Positions 23,140 through 31,908 of a stretch of DNA of 38,572 nucleotides are shown in pieces. This DNA comes from Candidatus Scatomonas merdigallinarum (lineage in GTDB: Bacteria; Bacillota; Clostridia; Lachnospirales; Lachnospiraceae): assembly GCA_018716305.1 (NCBI GenBank), contig DVKB01000033.1, forward strand, positions 1 through 38,572, in the 5' to 3' direction. The notes beneath the pieces are model-generated. The model ran no database searches. It worked only from the letters and a program-made list of their open reading frames with translations, and had not been told where the DNA came from. The position numbers and the translations under genes were made by a program. The number at the start of each line of letters is the position of its first letter. Position 1 is the first letter of the stretch.

Positions 23140-23173
23140 TTTGACAAAGTTTTCAAAGAAAAAAAGATATAAT
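23140..23173 (+). promoter_or_regulatory. spoIIE promoter with 0A box and 21-bp spacer
   Basis: TTGACA (23141-23146) and TATAAT (23168-23173) are both perfect but separated by 21 bp, four more than RNA polymerase prefers. TTTGACAAA (23140-23148) over the -35 is the exact complement-orientation form of the Spo0A box TTTGTCRAA. Bacillus spoIIE and spoIIG also have sigma-A promoters with 21-22 bp spacing activated by phospho-Spo0A. Confidence 0.8.
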
Positions 23174-23230
23174 ACTCTCCTGAAAAACAGACGGCCTGGG
23201 GGACCGGAATGGGCAGGAGGGGAGTATCGG

Positions 23231-24718
23231 ATGCGCGAAGGAATCATTGCCATGCTCGGGATCATTGCTGTACTGGTGATACGGGACATGGCAAAAACTA
23301 TTTTATCTCAGCGAAAAGAAAAAGACCTGTCTGAAATATACGATAAGCATCCGCAGAAAGAGCAGATGGAGAGGTACGCCGAGTCCTTTCAGAAGCTGGC
23401 GGACACATTTTACAGTATGCCCTTCCAGAAGGAGCGGCTCACAGAGGCGGAAACCGGAGAGATATTCCGAAATCTGAGAAAAGGCGTCTGCGCCCGCTGT
23501 TCCAGAGCAGAATCCTGCTGGAATCTCTGCGGTCATCTTACCTACCGCCAGGGCTGTGAACTTCTGGAGGCTCTGGAAGAGGGAGACCAGGAGAAAATCC
23601 TGGGCGCCTTTGGCGAATGGACGGAGCACTGTGTCAATGGGGCACGTTTTCTGGAGGAAATGCGCCAGCAGTTTTTTCTGGCAAGGCAGAATCTGGCCTG
23701 GAGCAACCGCCTGATGGAGAACCGGCTGGCAATGGCGGAGCAGCTCAATGAAGTGGCCCATATCATGCAGATGGCTGCGGAAGATATTTACAATATCGCG
23801 GGGGTGCCTTCCCAGCTGGAAGGACAGGCCCGGAGAGTTTTGAAAAAAATCCATGTAGTGGTCAAAAAAATGTGGACGCTGGAAAAACCCGAGGACAGAA
23901 AAAAAGTATTTGTCACCCTCCGGGTGAGAGGCGGACAGTGCGTTACGGCAGGGGAAGTGGCCAGAAAACTTTCGGAGGTTTACGATCTCAGGCTGGTGCC
24001 TGCCCGGGAGAGCCGAAATGTGCTGAACAGCGAATACAGCACCGTGCTGTTTACGGAGGATACCAACTACCGTGTCCTCTACAGCGCGGCAAAGATTACC
24101 AGAGAAAAAGAAACAGTATCCGGGGACAGCTATGCCTGCTGTGACGGCGGCGGCTCTTTGGTTCTGTGCCTTTCCGACGGCATGGGTTCCGGGCTGGCGG
24201 CCAACCGGGAGAGCGAAGCGGTGGTGGATCTGCTGGAAGAGTTTATTACCTCCGGCTTTTCCAAGGAGACAGCGGCCAAAATGATCAATTCCGCCCTGGT
24301 GCTTCAGCAAAACGACGGGATGTTTTCCACGGTGGATGTGTGTTCTCTGGATCTTTATACCGGCGTCTGCAATTTTCTGAAAGCGGGAGCGGCGTCCACG
24401 TTTATCCGCCGGGATCAGTGGGTGGAGACCATTCGTTCCACCAGCATGGCCGCGGGTCTGATCCAGCAGCTGGACTTTGAGACATCCGTGCGGAAGCTGT
24501 ATGACGGCGATTATCTGGTAATGGTGACAGACGGAGTGCTGGACGCGCTTCCGGCTTCCCGGGAAGAGGAAACCATGAAGGATATCCTGCTGAATATACA
24601 CAGCCCGTCTCCCAGAGAATTCGGCCGGGCGGTTCTGGAAAAGGTTCTCAGCTACTGCGGATACCGGGCCCGGGACGATATGACGGTGCTGGTAGCCGGG
24701 ATCTGGAAAAAGGCGTAG
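23231..24718 (+). CDS. spoIIE: SpoIIE phosphatase without the polytopic membrane domain
   Basis: PP2C-type serine phosphatase that dephosphorylates SpoIIAA in the forespore, releasing sigma-F. The 495-residue frame has a single hydrophobic segment (about residues 5-20), a central region with the CARCSRAESCW cysteine cluster and coiled coil, and the phosphatase domain with SGDSYACCDGGG, LCLSDGMGSG and RARDDMTVLVAGIW. Bacillus SpoIIE is about 827 residues with ten membrane segments; these are missing here. The start at 23231 has AGGAGGGG before it; the TTG at 23141 lies in the promoter. Immediately followed by tilS. Confidence 0.92.
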   Translation: MREGIIAMLGIIAVLVIRDMAKTILSQRKEKDLSEIYDKHPQKEQMERYAESFQKLADTFYSMPFQKERLTEAETGEIFRNLRKGVCARCSRAESCWNLCGHLTYRQGCELLEALEEGDQEKILGAFGEWTEHCVNGARFLEEMRQQFFLARQNLAWSNRLMENRLAMAEQLNEVAHIMQMAAEDIYNIAGVPSQLEGQARRVLKKIHVVVKKMWTLEKPEDRKKVFVTLRVRGGQCVTAGEVARKLSEVYDLRLVPARESRNVLNSEYSTVLFTEDTNYRVLYSAAKITREKETVSGDSYACCDGGGSLVLCLSDGMGSGLAANRESEAVVDLLEEFITSGFSKETAAKMINSALVLQQNDGMFSTVDVCSLDLYTGVCNFLKAGAASTFIRRDQWVETIRSTSMAAGLIQQLDFETSVRKLYDGDYLVMVTDGVLDALPASREEETMKDILLNIHSPSPREFGRAVLEKVLSYCGYRARDDMTVLVAGIWKKA

Positions 24719-24733
24719 GAGCAAAAGGGACAA

Positions 24734-26125
24734 ATGAAAAAAAAGATTTTGGAATTTATCAGAAAGTATCAGATGATCCGGCCGGGGGATTCGGTCTGCG
24801 TGGGATTTTCCGGGGGAGCGGATTCGGTCTGCCTGCTGGAACTGCTGTATGAGCTGCGGGAGGAGCTTTCTATCCGGCTGGAGGCGGTTCATGTCAACCA
24901 CAATCTCAGGGGGCGGGAAAGTGACGGAGATCAGGATTTTGCAGAGGAATTCTGCCGGAAGCGGGGGATTCCTCTGCATCTTTATTCCTTTGAGGTAAAG
25001 AAAATGGCCGGGAATCTGGGATGCGGGCTGGAGGAAGCCGGACGGCAGGCCAGAAGAAATGCCTACGGGGACTGCGTCCGCCGTCTGGGCGGCGCCAGGA
25101 TCGCCCTGGCCCACCATCAGAATGATCTGGCGGAGACGCTGCTGTTTCACCTGTCCAGGGGAACCTCCCTGGAAGGGATGGCGGCCCTGCGGCCGGTTCG
25201 GGGGCAGGTGATCCGTCCCCTGCTGTGTGTCAGCCGGAAAGAGATCGAGGAGGAACTTCGGCGCCGGGGCCTGTCCTGGCGGACGGACAGCAGCAATCTC
25301 ACAGACGACTATACCAGAAACTGTATCCGCCATCAGGTGATTCCGGTTCTGGAGAAAAGGGTCAACCGGAAAGCCGCGGCGCATATAGCCGCGGCGGGGG
25401 AGGATTTTCTGGCGGCGGCAGAATTCCTTCGGGCCGAGGCGGAAAAACGCAGAGAGCGTTTGACGAGTCAGGAAGGGAACAGCTGCCTTCTGGCCCAGGG
25501 CCTGGAGGAGGAGCCTTCTCTGCTGGCCGGGATGGTGATCCTGGCATCTCTGGAGAGCATTTCCGGCAGCCGGAAAGATATCAGCCGGGAACATCTGGAG
25601 GCAGTCCGGCAGCTGTTCGGACGCCCCGCGGGAAAACGGCTCTCTCTGCCCCGGGGTGTTACCGCGGTCCGAACCGGCCAGGGGGTGAGGCTCTTTGCGG
25701 GCTCCTGTGAAGAGAAAGAGCAGGCGCCGGTTCCCCGGGGAGAAATCCCGGTAACCGGGGAGGGAAAATACCAGGCGTGGGGCTGGACAGCGGAGTTTTG
25801 GCTGGATAAAAGAGAAGAAAAAATCCCGGAAAAAACGTATACGAAGTGGCTGGATTATGATAGAATAAGTAACGGACTGGTTCTGAGAACCAGAAGAACC
25901 GGGGACTTTCTGGTGGTCAACCGGGCAGGGGGACGCAAGAAGCTGAAAGATTATATGATCGACGAAAAAATCCCCCGGGAGAAGCGGGACAGGATCCTGC
26001 TGCTGGCCTCCGGCTCGGAAATTTTCTGGGTGGTGGGGTACAGGATCAGCGAATCATGCAAGATCCGGGAAAATACAGAACGGGTGCTGCGGGTACAGAT
26101 TACAGGAGGAAATACAAATGAGTGA
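24734..26125 (+). CDS. tilS: tRNA(Ile)-lysidine synthase
   Basis: Converts C34 of the CAU-anticodon tRNA-Ile to lysidine using ATP and lysine, switching it from Met to Ile decoding. Seen: the PP-loop GFSGGADSVCLLEL (about residues 29-42), VHVNHNLRGRESDGD, LAHHQNDLAETLLFHLSRGT, and the C-terminal TilS_C part ending in WVVGYRISESCKI. 463 aa. It starts 15 bp after spoIIE and overlaps hpt by 8 bp, the usual Firmicutes order. Confidence 0.95.
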   Translation: MKKKILEFIRKYQMIRPGDSVCVGFSGGADSVCLLELLYELREELSIRLEAVHVNHNLRGRESDGDQDFAEEFCRKRGIPLHLYSFEVKKMAGNLGCGLEEAGRQARRNAYGDCVRRLGGARIALAHHQNDLAETLLFHLSRGTSLEGMAALRPVRGQVIRPLLCVSRKEIEEELRRRGLSWRTDSSNLTDDYTRNCIRHQVIPVLEKRVNRKAAAHIAAAGEDFLAAAEFLRAEAEKRRERLTSQEGNSCLLAQGLEEEPSLLAGMVILASLESISGSRKDISREHLEAVRQLFGRPAGKRLSLPRGVTAVRTGQGVRLFAGSCEEKEQAPVPRGEIPVTGEGKYQAWGWTAEFWLDKREEKIPEKTYTKWLDYDRISNGLVLRTRRTGDFLVVNRAGGRKKLKDYMIDEKIPREKRDRILLLASGSEIFWVVGYRISESCKIRENTERVLRVQITGGNTNE

Positions 26126-26675
26126 AAAGATTCGGGTTTTGATAGATGAGGCGCAGGTGGATCTGCGGATCCGGGAGATCGGAGAACAGATCAGCATGGA
26201 TTACGCCGGCAAAAAGGTTCATCTGATCTGCGTGCTGAAGGGAGGGGTATTTTTCCTCTGTGAACTGGCCAAGCGGATTACTGTGCCGGTGACCCTGGAC
26301 TTTATGTCGGTGTCCAGCTATGGAGCGGGAACAAGTTCCAGCGGCGTAGTCAAGATCGTAAAGGATCTGGATGAGTCCCTGGAAGGAAAGGATGTGTTGG
26401 TGGTGGAGGATATTATTGATTCCGGCAGAACCCTCAGCTATCTGATAGAAATCCTGAAAAAGCGCCGTCCAAACAGCATCCGTCTCTGCACTTTGCTGGA
26501 CAAACCGGAGCGCCGGGTGGTGGATAATGTCCGGGTGGACTACTGCGGATTTCACATTCCGGACGAATTTGTGGTGGGCTACGGGCTGGATTACGCGCAG
26601 CAGTACCGGAATCTTCCCTACATAGGAGTGGTTGAGACCGAAGAACGGGAACAGCGCTCCGTGGAGAATCATTGA
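26118..26675 (+). CDS. hpt: Hypoxanthine phosphoribosyltransferase
   Basis: Salvages hypoxanthine and guanine to IMP and GMP with PRPP. Seen: the PRPP-binding loop VLVVEDIIDSGRTLSYL (about residues 95-111), CVLKGGVFFLCEL, and FVVGYGLDYAQQYRNLPYIG. 185 aa. It overlaps the end of tilS and lies 30 bp before ftsH. Confidence 0.95.
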   Translation: MSEKIRVLIDEAQVDLRIREIGEQISMDYAGKKVHLICVLKGGVFFLCELAKRITVPVTLDFMSVSSYGAGTSSSGVVKIVKDLDESLEGKDVLVVEDIIDSGRTLSYLIEILKKRRPNSIRLCTLLDKPERRVVDNVRVDYCGFHIPDEFVVGYGLDYAQQYRNLPYIGVVETEEREQRSVENH

Positions 26676-26705
26676 ATCAGAAAACCGTAATATAAAGGAG
26701 AATCC

Positions 26706-28565
26706 ATGAAAAGACAGACAAGAGGCTGGGGAGCCTATATTGCAGTGGTGCTGGTACTGGTACTTCTGTTCATGTATCTGCCGGGCATCATGAACCAGAC
26801 GGATGAGGTATCCAACCAGGTATTCCGGGAAGCTCTGGAAAAAGACAAGATTACCGGGGCTACCATTGAGCAGAATAAAGAAGTGCCCACCGGTTCCGTG
26901 ACTTTCCAGACAGAGGACGGAGATCAGTGGAAGGTGTATGTCACAGATGTAAAAGAGGCTGAAAAGGAGCTGCAGGAAGCCGGCGTAGATTATGTGAATA
27001 AGGATGTGCCGGGAGAAAGCATTTTCCTGAATGTGATCCTGCCGGTGATCCTCATCGGGTTTGTGATTATTCTCTTTATGAACATGATGAGCCGGGCAGC
27101 CTCCGGCGGGGGAAACAACAGCAAGATGATGAATTTCGGCAAGAGCCGCGCCCGCCTCAGCACAGACCGGGACAAACAGGTGGTTTTTGCCAATGTGGCG
27201 GGCTTAAAAGAGGAAAAGGAAGATCTGGAGGAAGTAGTGGATTTTCTGAAAAATCCTCAGAAATATATCCGGGTGGGAGCGAGGATTCCCAAGGGCGTAC
27301 TGCTGGTGGGCCCTCCCGGAACCGGAAAAACCCTGCTGGCCAAAGCGGTGGCCGGGGAAGCCGGTGTGCCGTTCTTTTCTATTTCCGGATCAGATTTTGT
27401 GGAAATGTTTGTGGGCGTGGGCGCCTCCAGAGTCAGGGATCTTTTTGAGGAGGCCAAGAGAAGCGCCCCCTGTATTATTTTTATCGATGAGATCGACGCG
27501 GTAGCCCGTATGCGGGGCACCGGTATGGGAGGCGGCCACGACGAGCGGGAGCAGACGCTGAACCAGCTGCTGGTAGAGATGGACGGTTTCGGCGTCAACG
27601 AGGGAATCATCGTTATGGCGGCCACCAACCGGGTGGATATTCTGGATCCCGCCATCCTGCGGCCCGGGCGCTTTGACCGGCGCATCGCGGTGGGCGTTCC
27701 CGACGTGCAGGGCCGGGAAGAGATTCTGGCAGTGCATGCCAAAGGAAAGCCCCTGGGAGACGATGTAAACCTGAAACAGATTGCCCAGACCACAGCCGGC
27801 TTTACCGGGGCGGAACTGGAAAATCTTCTGAATGAGGCAGCCATACTCGCGGCCAAAGAGGACCGGGCTTTCCTGAAGCAGGAGGACATTAAAGACGCCT
27901 TTATTAAAGTAGGAATCGGTACGGAAAAAAAGAGCAAGATCATTTCTGAAAAAGAGAAAAAGATTACGGCATACCATGAAACCGGACACGCCATTTTGTT
28001 CCATGTTCTTCCGGATATGGAGCCGGTGTATACCATCTCCGTGATTCCCACAGGCCCCGGGGCGGCGGGGTACACCATGCCCCAGCCGGAAAATGATGAG
28101 ATGTTCAATACCAGAGGAAAAATGCTGCAGAGGATTACGGTGGCTCTGGGAGGCCGGGTAGCGGAGGAGATGATCTTTGACGATATCACTACCGGAGCGT
28201 CCCAGGATATCAAGCAGGCCACAGCCATTGCCAGGGCTATGGTAACGAAATACGGCATGTCCGCCCGCCTGGGACTGGTCTCCTACGGAAATGATTCTGA
28301 TGAGGTGTTTATCGGAAGAGACTGGGGCCATACCAAGAGCTACAGCGAGAGCGTAGCGGCGGATATTGACGCGGAAGTCCGCCGGATTATTGAGGAATGC
28401 CACAAAAAAGCAAAAGAAATCATCGCCCGGCATACCTTCGTGCTGGAAAAGTGCGCAAAAGAGCTGATTACAAAAGAAAAGCTGAATCGTGACGAATTTG
28501 AGGCGATTTTCGCAATGGAAGAAGCTCAGAAGGGAAAAACAGAAGAAATAATAGACAAAAACTGA
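26706..28565 (+). CDS. ftsH: ATP-dependent zinc metalloprotease FtsH
   Basis: Membrane-bound AAA+ protease for misfolded membrane proteins and regulators. Two membrane segments (about residues 8-27 and 103-125), Walker A GPPGTGKT, Walker [11 protein letters not shown], arginine-finger region with [18 protein letters not shown], and the zinc motif HETGH in the protease domain. 619 aa, normal for the family. The ATG follows AAGGAG. Last gene of the cluster, followed by a predicted small RNA and terminator. Confidence 0.97.
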   Translation: MKRQTRGWGAYIAVVLVLVLLFMYLPGIMNQTDEVSNQVFREALEKDKITGATIEQNKEVPTGSVTFQTEDGDQWKVYVTDVKEAEKELQEAGVDYVNKDVPGESIFLNVILPVILIGFVIILFMNMMSRAASGGGNNSKMMNFGKSRARLSTDRDKQVVFANVAGLKEEKEDLEEVVDFLKNPQKYIRVGARIPKGVLLVGPPGTGKTLLAKAVAGEAGVPFFSISGSDFVEMFVGVGASRVRDLFEEAKRSAPCIIFIDEIDAVARMRGTGMGGGHDEREQTLNQLLVEMDGFGVNEGIIVMAATNRVDILDPAILRPGRFDRRIAVGVPDVQGREEILAVHAKGKPLGDDVNLKQIAQTTAGFTGAELENLLNEAAILAAKEDRAFLKQEDIKDAFIKVGIGTEKKSKIISEKEKKITAYHETGHAILFHVLPDMEPVYTISVIPTGPGAAGYTMPQPENDEMFNTRGKMLQRITVALGGRVAEEMIFDDITTGASQDIKQATAIARAMVTKYGMSARLGLVSYGNDSDEVFIGRDWGHTKSYSESVAADIDAEVRRIIEECHKKAKEIIARHTFVLEKCAKELITKEKLNRDEFEAIFAMEEAQKGKTEEIIDKN

Positions 28566-28626
28566 TGGAAAAATTTGTGAGATTTGTGCAGACTTTTTGG
28601 GGGACTTATGGTACTATAATTAACGT

Positions 28627-28722
28627 AAAAACCCCCCAATACATTATATAGTTTTTGCTACACCCCATAAGAGAAATACCTTCTCCAAAAAAGACAGCTT
28701 TTAATAAGCTGTCTTTTTTCTG
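28627..28722 (+). ncRNA. Candidate small RNA downstream of ftsH
   Basis: A TATAAT (28615-28620) with only a weak -35 precedes about 95 nt that contain no credible ORF and end in a strong intrinsic terminator. The stretch has a C6 run and a CCTTCTCC motif complementary to ribosome binding sites, as in C-rich regulatory RNAs. It could instead be just the ftsH 3' UTR. Confidence 0.35.
28687..28719 (+). terminator. Intrinsic terminator after ftsH
   Basis: AAAAAAGACAGCTT (28687-28700) pairs perfectly with AAGCTGTCTTTTTT (28706-28719), 5-nt loop, ending in a T-run. Confidence 0.92.
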
Positions 28723-28763
28723 TCGGTGAGCGGGGGGATACATCCGGCTTTCAGCAGTTATGG

Positions 28764-28792
28764 TTGTAAAGCGGGGCCGCTTGGGGTAGAAT
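28764..28792 (+). promoter_or_regulatory. Sigma-A promoter of the GH13 gene
   Basis: TTGTAA (28764-28769), 17-bp spacer, TAGAAT (28787-28792), 69 bp before the ATG. Confidence 0.65.
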
Positions 28793-28861
28793 AGAGGGGA
28801 ACGCAAAATCCCTTAGGCACAGTGCACACATGCCTCCAGGGGAAAGAAGAGAGGATTTTGT

Positions 28862-31024
28862 ATGGATCAGGAGCTGACACGAGAGTATATGTATAAAATG
28901 AGAGGTCTTTTTTCAAAAAGATCTCTGTACAGCGATGAGACGGAACTGTTTCAGTCACCCAGCGAACCGGAACCCGGAGATACGGTGACCGTCCGTTTCC
29001 GAACCCGGAGAAATAATGTGGACGCTGTGTATTTTATCAGCGGCAGCATCCGCAAAAAAATGAAGGTGGAGGAGAGCGTCAATGGCTTTGACTACTATTC
29101 CACCAAGGTGGAGGCAGGGACGGAAAAAATTCTTTATTTTTTTGAAATACAGTACGGAAGGCTGACCTGCTACTATAATAAACTGGGGGTTACCAGGGAT
29201 CTGCAGGAAATGTATTCCTTCGGCATTGTCCCAGGATTCCATACCCCGGACTGGGCAAAAGGGGCGGTTATGTATCAGATTTACGTGGACCGTTTCTGCA
29301 ACGGAGACCCTTCCAATGATGTGCAGACAGGGGAGTACAGCTATATCCGCGAGCATGTGGCGAAGGTGGAAGACTGGTACCGGCCGCCTCAGAATATGGA
29401 TGTGAGGAATTTTTACGGCGGAGACCTGCAGGGGATTATTGACAAACTGGATTATCTGAATGATCTGGGAATTCAGGTGATCTATATGAATCCTATTTTT
29501 GTGTCTCCCTCCAATCATAAATACGACTGCCAGGATTACGATAACGTGGATCCGCATTTCGGGAAAATTGTCAGTGAAGAGCCGGGACAGCTGTATCCGG
29601 GGGACCAGGACAACCGGAGAGCGGTGCGCTACATCAGCCGGGTGAGCCGGAAGGAAAATCTGGAGGCCAGCAATCAGGTCTTTATCCGTCTGGTGGAGGA
29701 AGCCCACAAGCGGGGGATGAAGGTAATTCTGGACGGGGTTTTTAACCACTGCGGCTCCTTCAACAAATGGATGGACCGGGAGCGGATCTATGAAAATCAG
29801 CCGGGATATCCCCAGGGAGCGTTTATTTCCAAAGACAGTCCCTATCACAGCTATTTTAAGTTTTTAAATGAGCACAGCTGGCCTTACAATGAATTCTATG
29901 ACGGCTGGTGGGGCCATGATACTCTTCCTAAACTGAACTATGAAGAATCCCAGGAACTGACGGAGGACATTCTCAGGGTGGCCCGGAAATGGGTTTCCCC
30001 GCCGTATAACGCGGACGGATGGCGCCTGGACGTGGCGGCGGATCTGGGACACTCCCCGGAGTTTAACCATTCCTTCTGGAAAAAATTCCGTCAGGCCGTG
30101 AAAGAGGCCAATCCGGACGCGCTGATCCTGGCAGAACACTATGGGGAGGCGCGCCCGTGGCTTCAGGGGGATCAGTGGGATACGGTGATGAATTATGATG
30201 CTTTCATGGAGCCGGTCTCCTGGTTTCTGACCGGTATGGAAAAGCACAGCGACAGCTACCGGCAGGATCTTCTGGGCAACAGCGACAGCTTTTTTGACGC
30301 CATGCGGTATCATCAGGCCAGCTTTTTCGCCCCGTCCCTGCATACGGCCATGAATGAACTGGATAATCACGATCACTCCCGCTTCCTGACCAGAACCAAT
30401 CACCGGGTGGGAAGGCTGGAGAATTCAGAAACCCGGGCGGCCTCCGAGGGCATTAAGAAAAGTGTTCTCCGGGAAGCGGCGGTAATCCAGATGACCTGGC
30501 CGGGAGCGCCTACCCTTTATTACGGGGATGAAGCCGGGGTGTGCGGGTTTACGGATCCGGACAGCCGCAGGACCTATCCCTGGGGCAGGGAGGATCAGGA
30601 ACTGATCCGCTTTTATAAAGAGATCATCCATCTGCACAGGAGATACTCCGTGCTGGCAAAAGGTTCCCTGAAGGCCCTTCTGCAGGATTATAATATCCTC
30701 GCCTACGGAAGATTCGACAGAACCACCAGAATCGTAGTGGCGGTCAACAACCGCAGCGAGGCGGCGGAAGTGGCGATCCCCGTGTGGGAGACCGGCATGG
30801 ACCGCCGGCTGAAGGAAGAAACCATGACGGAAATTTTCCGGACAGACCGGGATGGATTTTCCAGCAGCCAGAGGGAGCATCCGGTGGTTGCGGGACTGCT
30901 GGCTATCACCCTTCCTCCGGAGGGAGCGGTGGTGCTGTACCACCGCTATGCCAGAACCGCGTCCCCCTATTCCCTGGCCCGGCGGAGTTTTTGGCTCTCC
31001 GGCATCAAACATCCGGACTTTTAA
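28862..31024 (+). CDS. GH13 alpha-glucan hydrolase (neopullulanase/maltogenic type)
   Basis: Cytoplasmic alpha-amylase-family enzyme acting on malto-oligosaccharides or branched alpha-glucans; there is no signal peptide. N-terminal beta domain (about residues 30-125, CBM34-like), then the barrel with region I DGVFNH, region II GWRLDVAADL (nucleophile Asp), region III LAEHYG (acid Glu) and region IV ELDNHDHSR, followed by a C-terminal beta domain. The arrangement of a domain before the barrel suits the neopullulanase/cyclomaltodextrinase subfamily; exact substrate cannot be told. 720 aa, single gene with its own promoter and an AGAGGA site. Confidence 0.88.
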   Translation: MDQELTREYMYKMRGLFSKRSLYSDETELFQSPSEPEPGDTVTVRFRTRRNNVDAVYFISGSIRKKMKVEESVNGFDYYSTKVEAGTEKILYFFEIQYGRLTCYYNKLGVTRDLQEMYSFGIVPGFHTPDWAKGAVMYQIYVDRFCNGDPSNDVQTGEYSYIREHVAKVEDWYRPPQNMDVRNFYGGDLQGIIDKLDYLNDLGIQVIYMNPIFVSPSNHKYDCQDYDNVDPHFGKIVSEEPGQLYPGDQDNRRAVRYISRVSRKENLEASNQVFIRLVEEAHKRGMKVILDGVFNHCGSFNKWMDRERIYENQPGYPQGAFISKDSPYHSYFKFLNEHSWPYNEFYDGWWGHDTLPKLNYEESQELTEDILRVARKWVSPPYNADGWRLDVAADLGHSPEFNHSFWKKFRQAVKEANPDALILAEHYGEARPWLQGDQWDTVMNYDAFMEPVSWFLTGMEKHSDSYRQDLLGNSDSFFDAMRYHQASFFAPSLHTAMNELDNHDHSRFLTRTNHRVGRLENSETRAASEGIKKSVLREAAVIQMTWPGAPTLYYGDEAGVCGFTDPDSRRTYPWGREDQELIRFYKEIIHLHRRYSVLAKGSLKALLQDYNILAYGRFDRTTRIVVAVNNRSEAAEVAIPVWETGMDRRLKEETMTEIFRTDRDGFSSSQREHPVVAGLLAITLPPEGAVVLYHRYARTASPYSLARRSFWLSGIKHPDF

Positions 31025-31034
31025 GGAAAAATAC

Positions 31035-31063
31035 TTGCATTCATTGGAAAAATACGATATAAT
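31035..31063 (+). promoter_or_regulatory. Promoter of the tRNA pair
   Basis: TTGCAT (31035-31040), 17-bp spacer, TATAAT (31058-31063), 35 bp before tRNA-Tyr. Confidence 0.85.
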
Positions 31064-31097
31064 TCTATCTTGTCAGAATCACACTGACAAGATATGC

Positions 31098-31179
31098 GGA
31101 CGGATTCCCGAGTGGCCAAAGGGGACAGACTGTAAATCTGCTGCAAATTGCTTCGGTGGTTCGAATCCACCTCCGTCCA
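31098..31179 (+). tRNA. tRNA-Tyr (GTA)
   Basis: Class II tRNA with a long variable arm. Acceptor GGACGGA pairs with TCCGTCC (31172-31178); anticodon GTA at 31132-31134; T-arm GGTGGTTCGAATCCACC. CCA is not encoded. Confidence 0.95.
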
Positions 31180-31185
31180 TCAGCT

Positions 31186-31271
31186 GCCGCAGTGGCGGAA
31201 CTGGCAGACGCCCGGGACTTAAAATCCCGTGGGTAGTGATACCCGTACCGGTTCGATTCCGGTCTGCGGCA
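31186..31271 (+). tRNA. tRNA-Leu (TAA)
   Basis: Class II tRNA with a long variable arm. Acceptor GCCGCAG pairs with CTGCGGC (31264-31270); anticodon loop CTTAAAA with anticodon TAA at 31220-31222; T-arm CCGGTTCGATTCCGG. CCA is not encoded. It shares the transcript with tRNA-Tyr, 6 bp away. Confidence 0.95.
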
Positions 31272-31280
31272 TTGTATAGA

Positions 31281-31302
31281 CCCCGTGTTTACGGGGTTTT
31301 TT
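31281..31302 (+). terminator. Terminator of the tRNA pair
   Basis: CCCCGT (31281-31286) pairs with ACGGGG (31291-31296), followed by six T. The next 180 bp (31303-31485) hold no gene I can support; a CTGAGGC/GCCTCAG hairpin near 31452-31475 may end the minus-strand regulator gene. Confidence 0.9.
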
Positions 31303-31485
31303 CATTTTGCGCGATACGCCCGGCAAAGGACTAAAACTATAAAAGAAAGGACAGCAGGATTTTCCTTTCACAGGTGTGACCGGGGAGAGGCTGCTTCTGG
31401 TGACGGGAAAATAGAATGGAAAGACTTCAGGCTTATATAGTTCCGGATGCCTGAGGCGCCGCGGACGGCCTCAGCCAGCTGCGTC

Positions 31486-31698
31486 TTAAAAGACGTTATC
31501 ATCCGGGTAATGTGTCATAATATCTTCTACTCTGCAATTCAGGATATTACAGAGTTTGTCTATTGTATTTACTTCTACATTGCGGTCATGTCTCAGCCGG
31601 TTCAGCTGAGAGCGGTTCATGCGGTATCGGGTATACAAATCGTATTGAGTAATGCCTCTGGCCTGCATGGTTTCCCATAGTTTGTCGTATTTTATCAT
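31486..31698 (-). CDS. Small XRE-family (Cro/CI-like) regulator
   Basis: A 70-residue protein that is a single helix-turn-helix domain: MIKYDKLWETMQARGITQYDLYTRY, the recognition helix region NRSQLNRLRHD, and TIDKLCNILNCRVEDIMTHYP, the standard ending of YozG-like mini-repressors. Divergent from the LytTR regulator gene with 190 bp between them. A likely operator dyad lies in that gap. Control of its own gene or of its neighbour is inferred from position. Confidence 0.88.
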   Translation of the reverse strand: MIKYDKLWETMQARGITQYDLYTRYRMNRSQLNRLRHDRNVEVNTIDKLCNILNCRVEDIMTHYPDDNVF

Positions 31699-31720
31699 TT
31701 TACGCTTTCCCTTGATTTTG

Positions 31721-31749
31721 TTGACATGTAACTATTATTAGCGTAAAAT
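31721..31749 (+). promoter_or_regulatory. Promoter of the LytTR regulator
   Basis: TTGACA (31721-31726), exactly 17 bp, TAAAAT (31744-31749). It is only about 20 bp from the XRE start codon, so repressor binding here could affect both genes. The leader to the LytTR start is about 150 nt. Confidence 0.75.
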
Positions 31750-31759
31750 TGATTCAATA

Positions 31760-31783
31760 ATAGTATTCGTATGCGAACACTAT
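31760..31783. promoter_or_regulatory. Dyad, possible operator of the XRE/LytTR pair
   Basis: ATAGTATTCG (31760-31769) and CGAACACTAT (31774-31783) match in 9 of 10 positions as an inverted repeat around TATG. It sits just past the plus-strand -10, where a bound dimer would block initiation or clearance. Confidence 0.55.
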
Positions 31784-31908
31784 CAGGGGAAAACATACAT
31801 AAAATGCAGGCTGTTTTATTAACAAGTGTAAATGACAATTATTCCCCCGGTGCTTACAATAGATACAGACTGTAGAAGAAAGATTCTGTGAGGAAGTGTG
31901 ACAGACGA

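Noticed and set aside
23303-25594. 763-codon open frame on the minus strand across spoIIE and tilS
   Set aside because: It overlaps two well-supported genes, has no recognisable domain and is composed of antisense codons.
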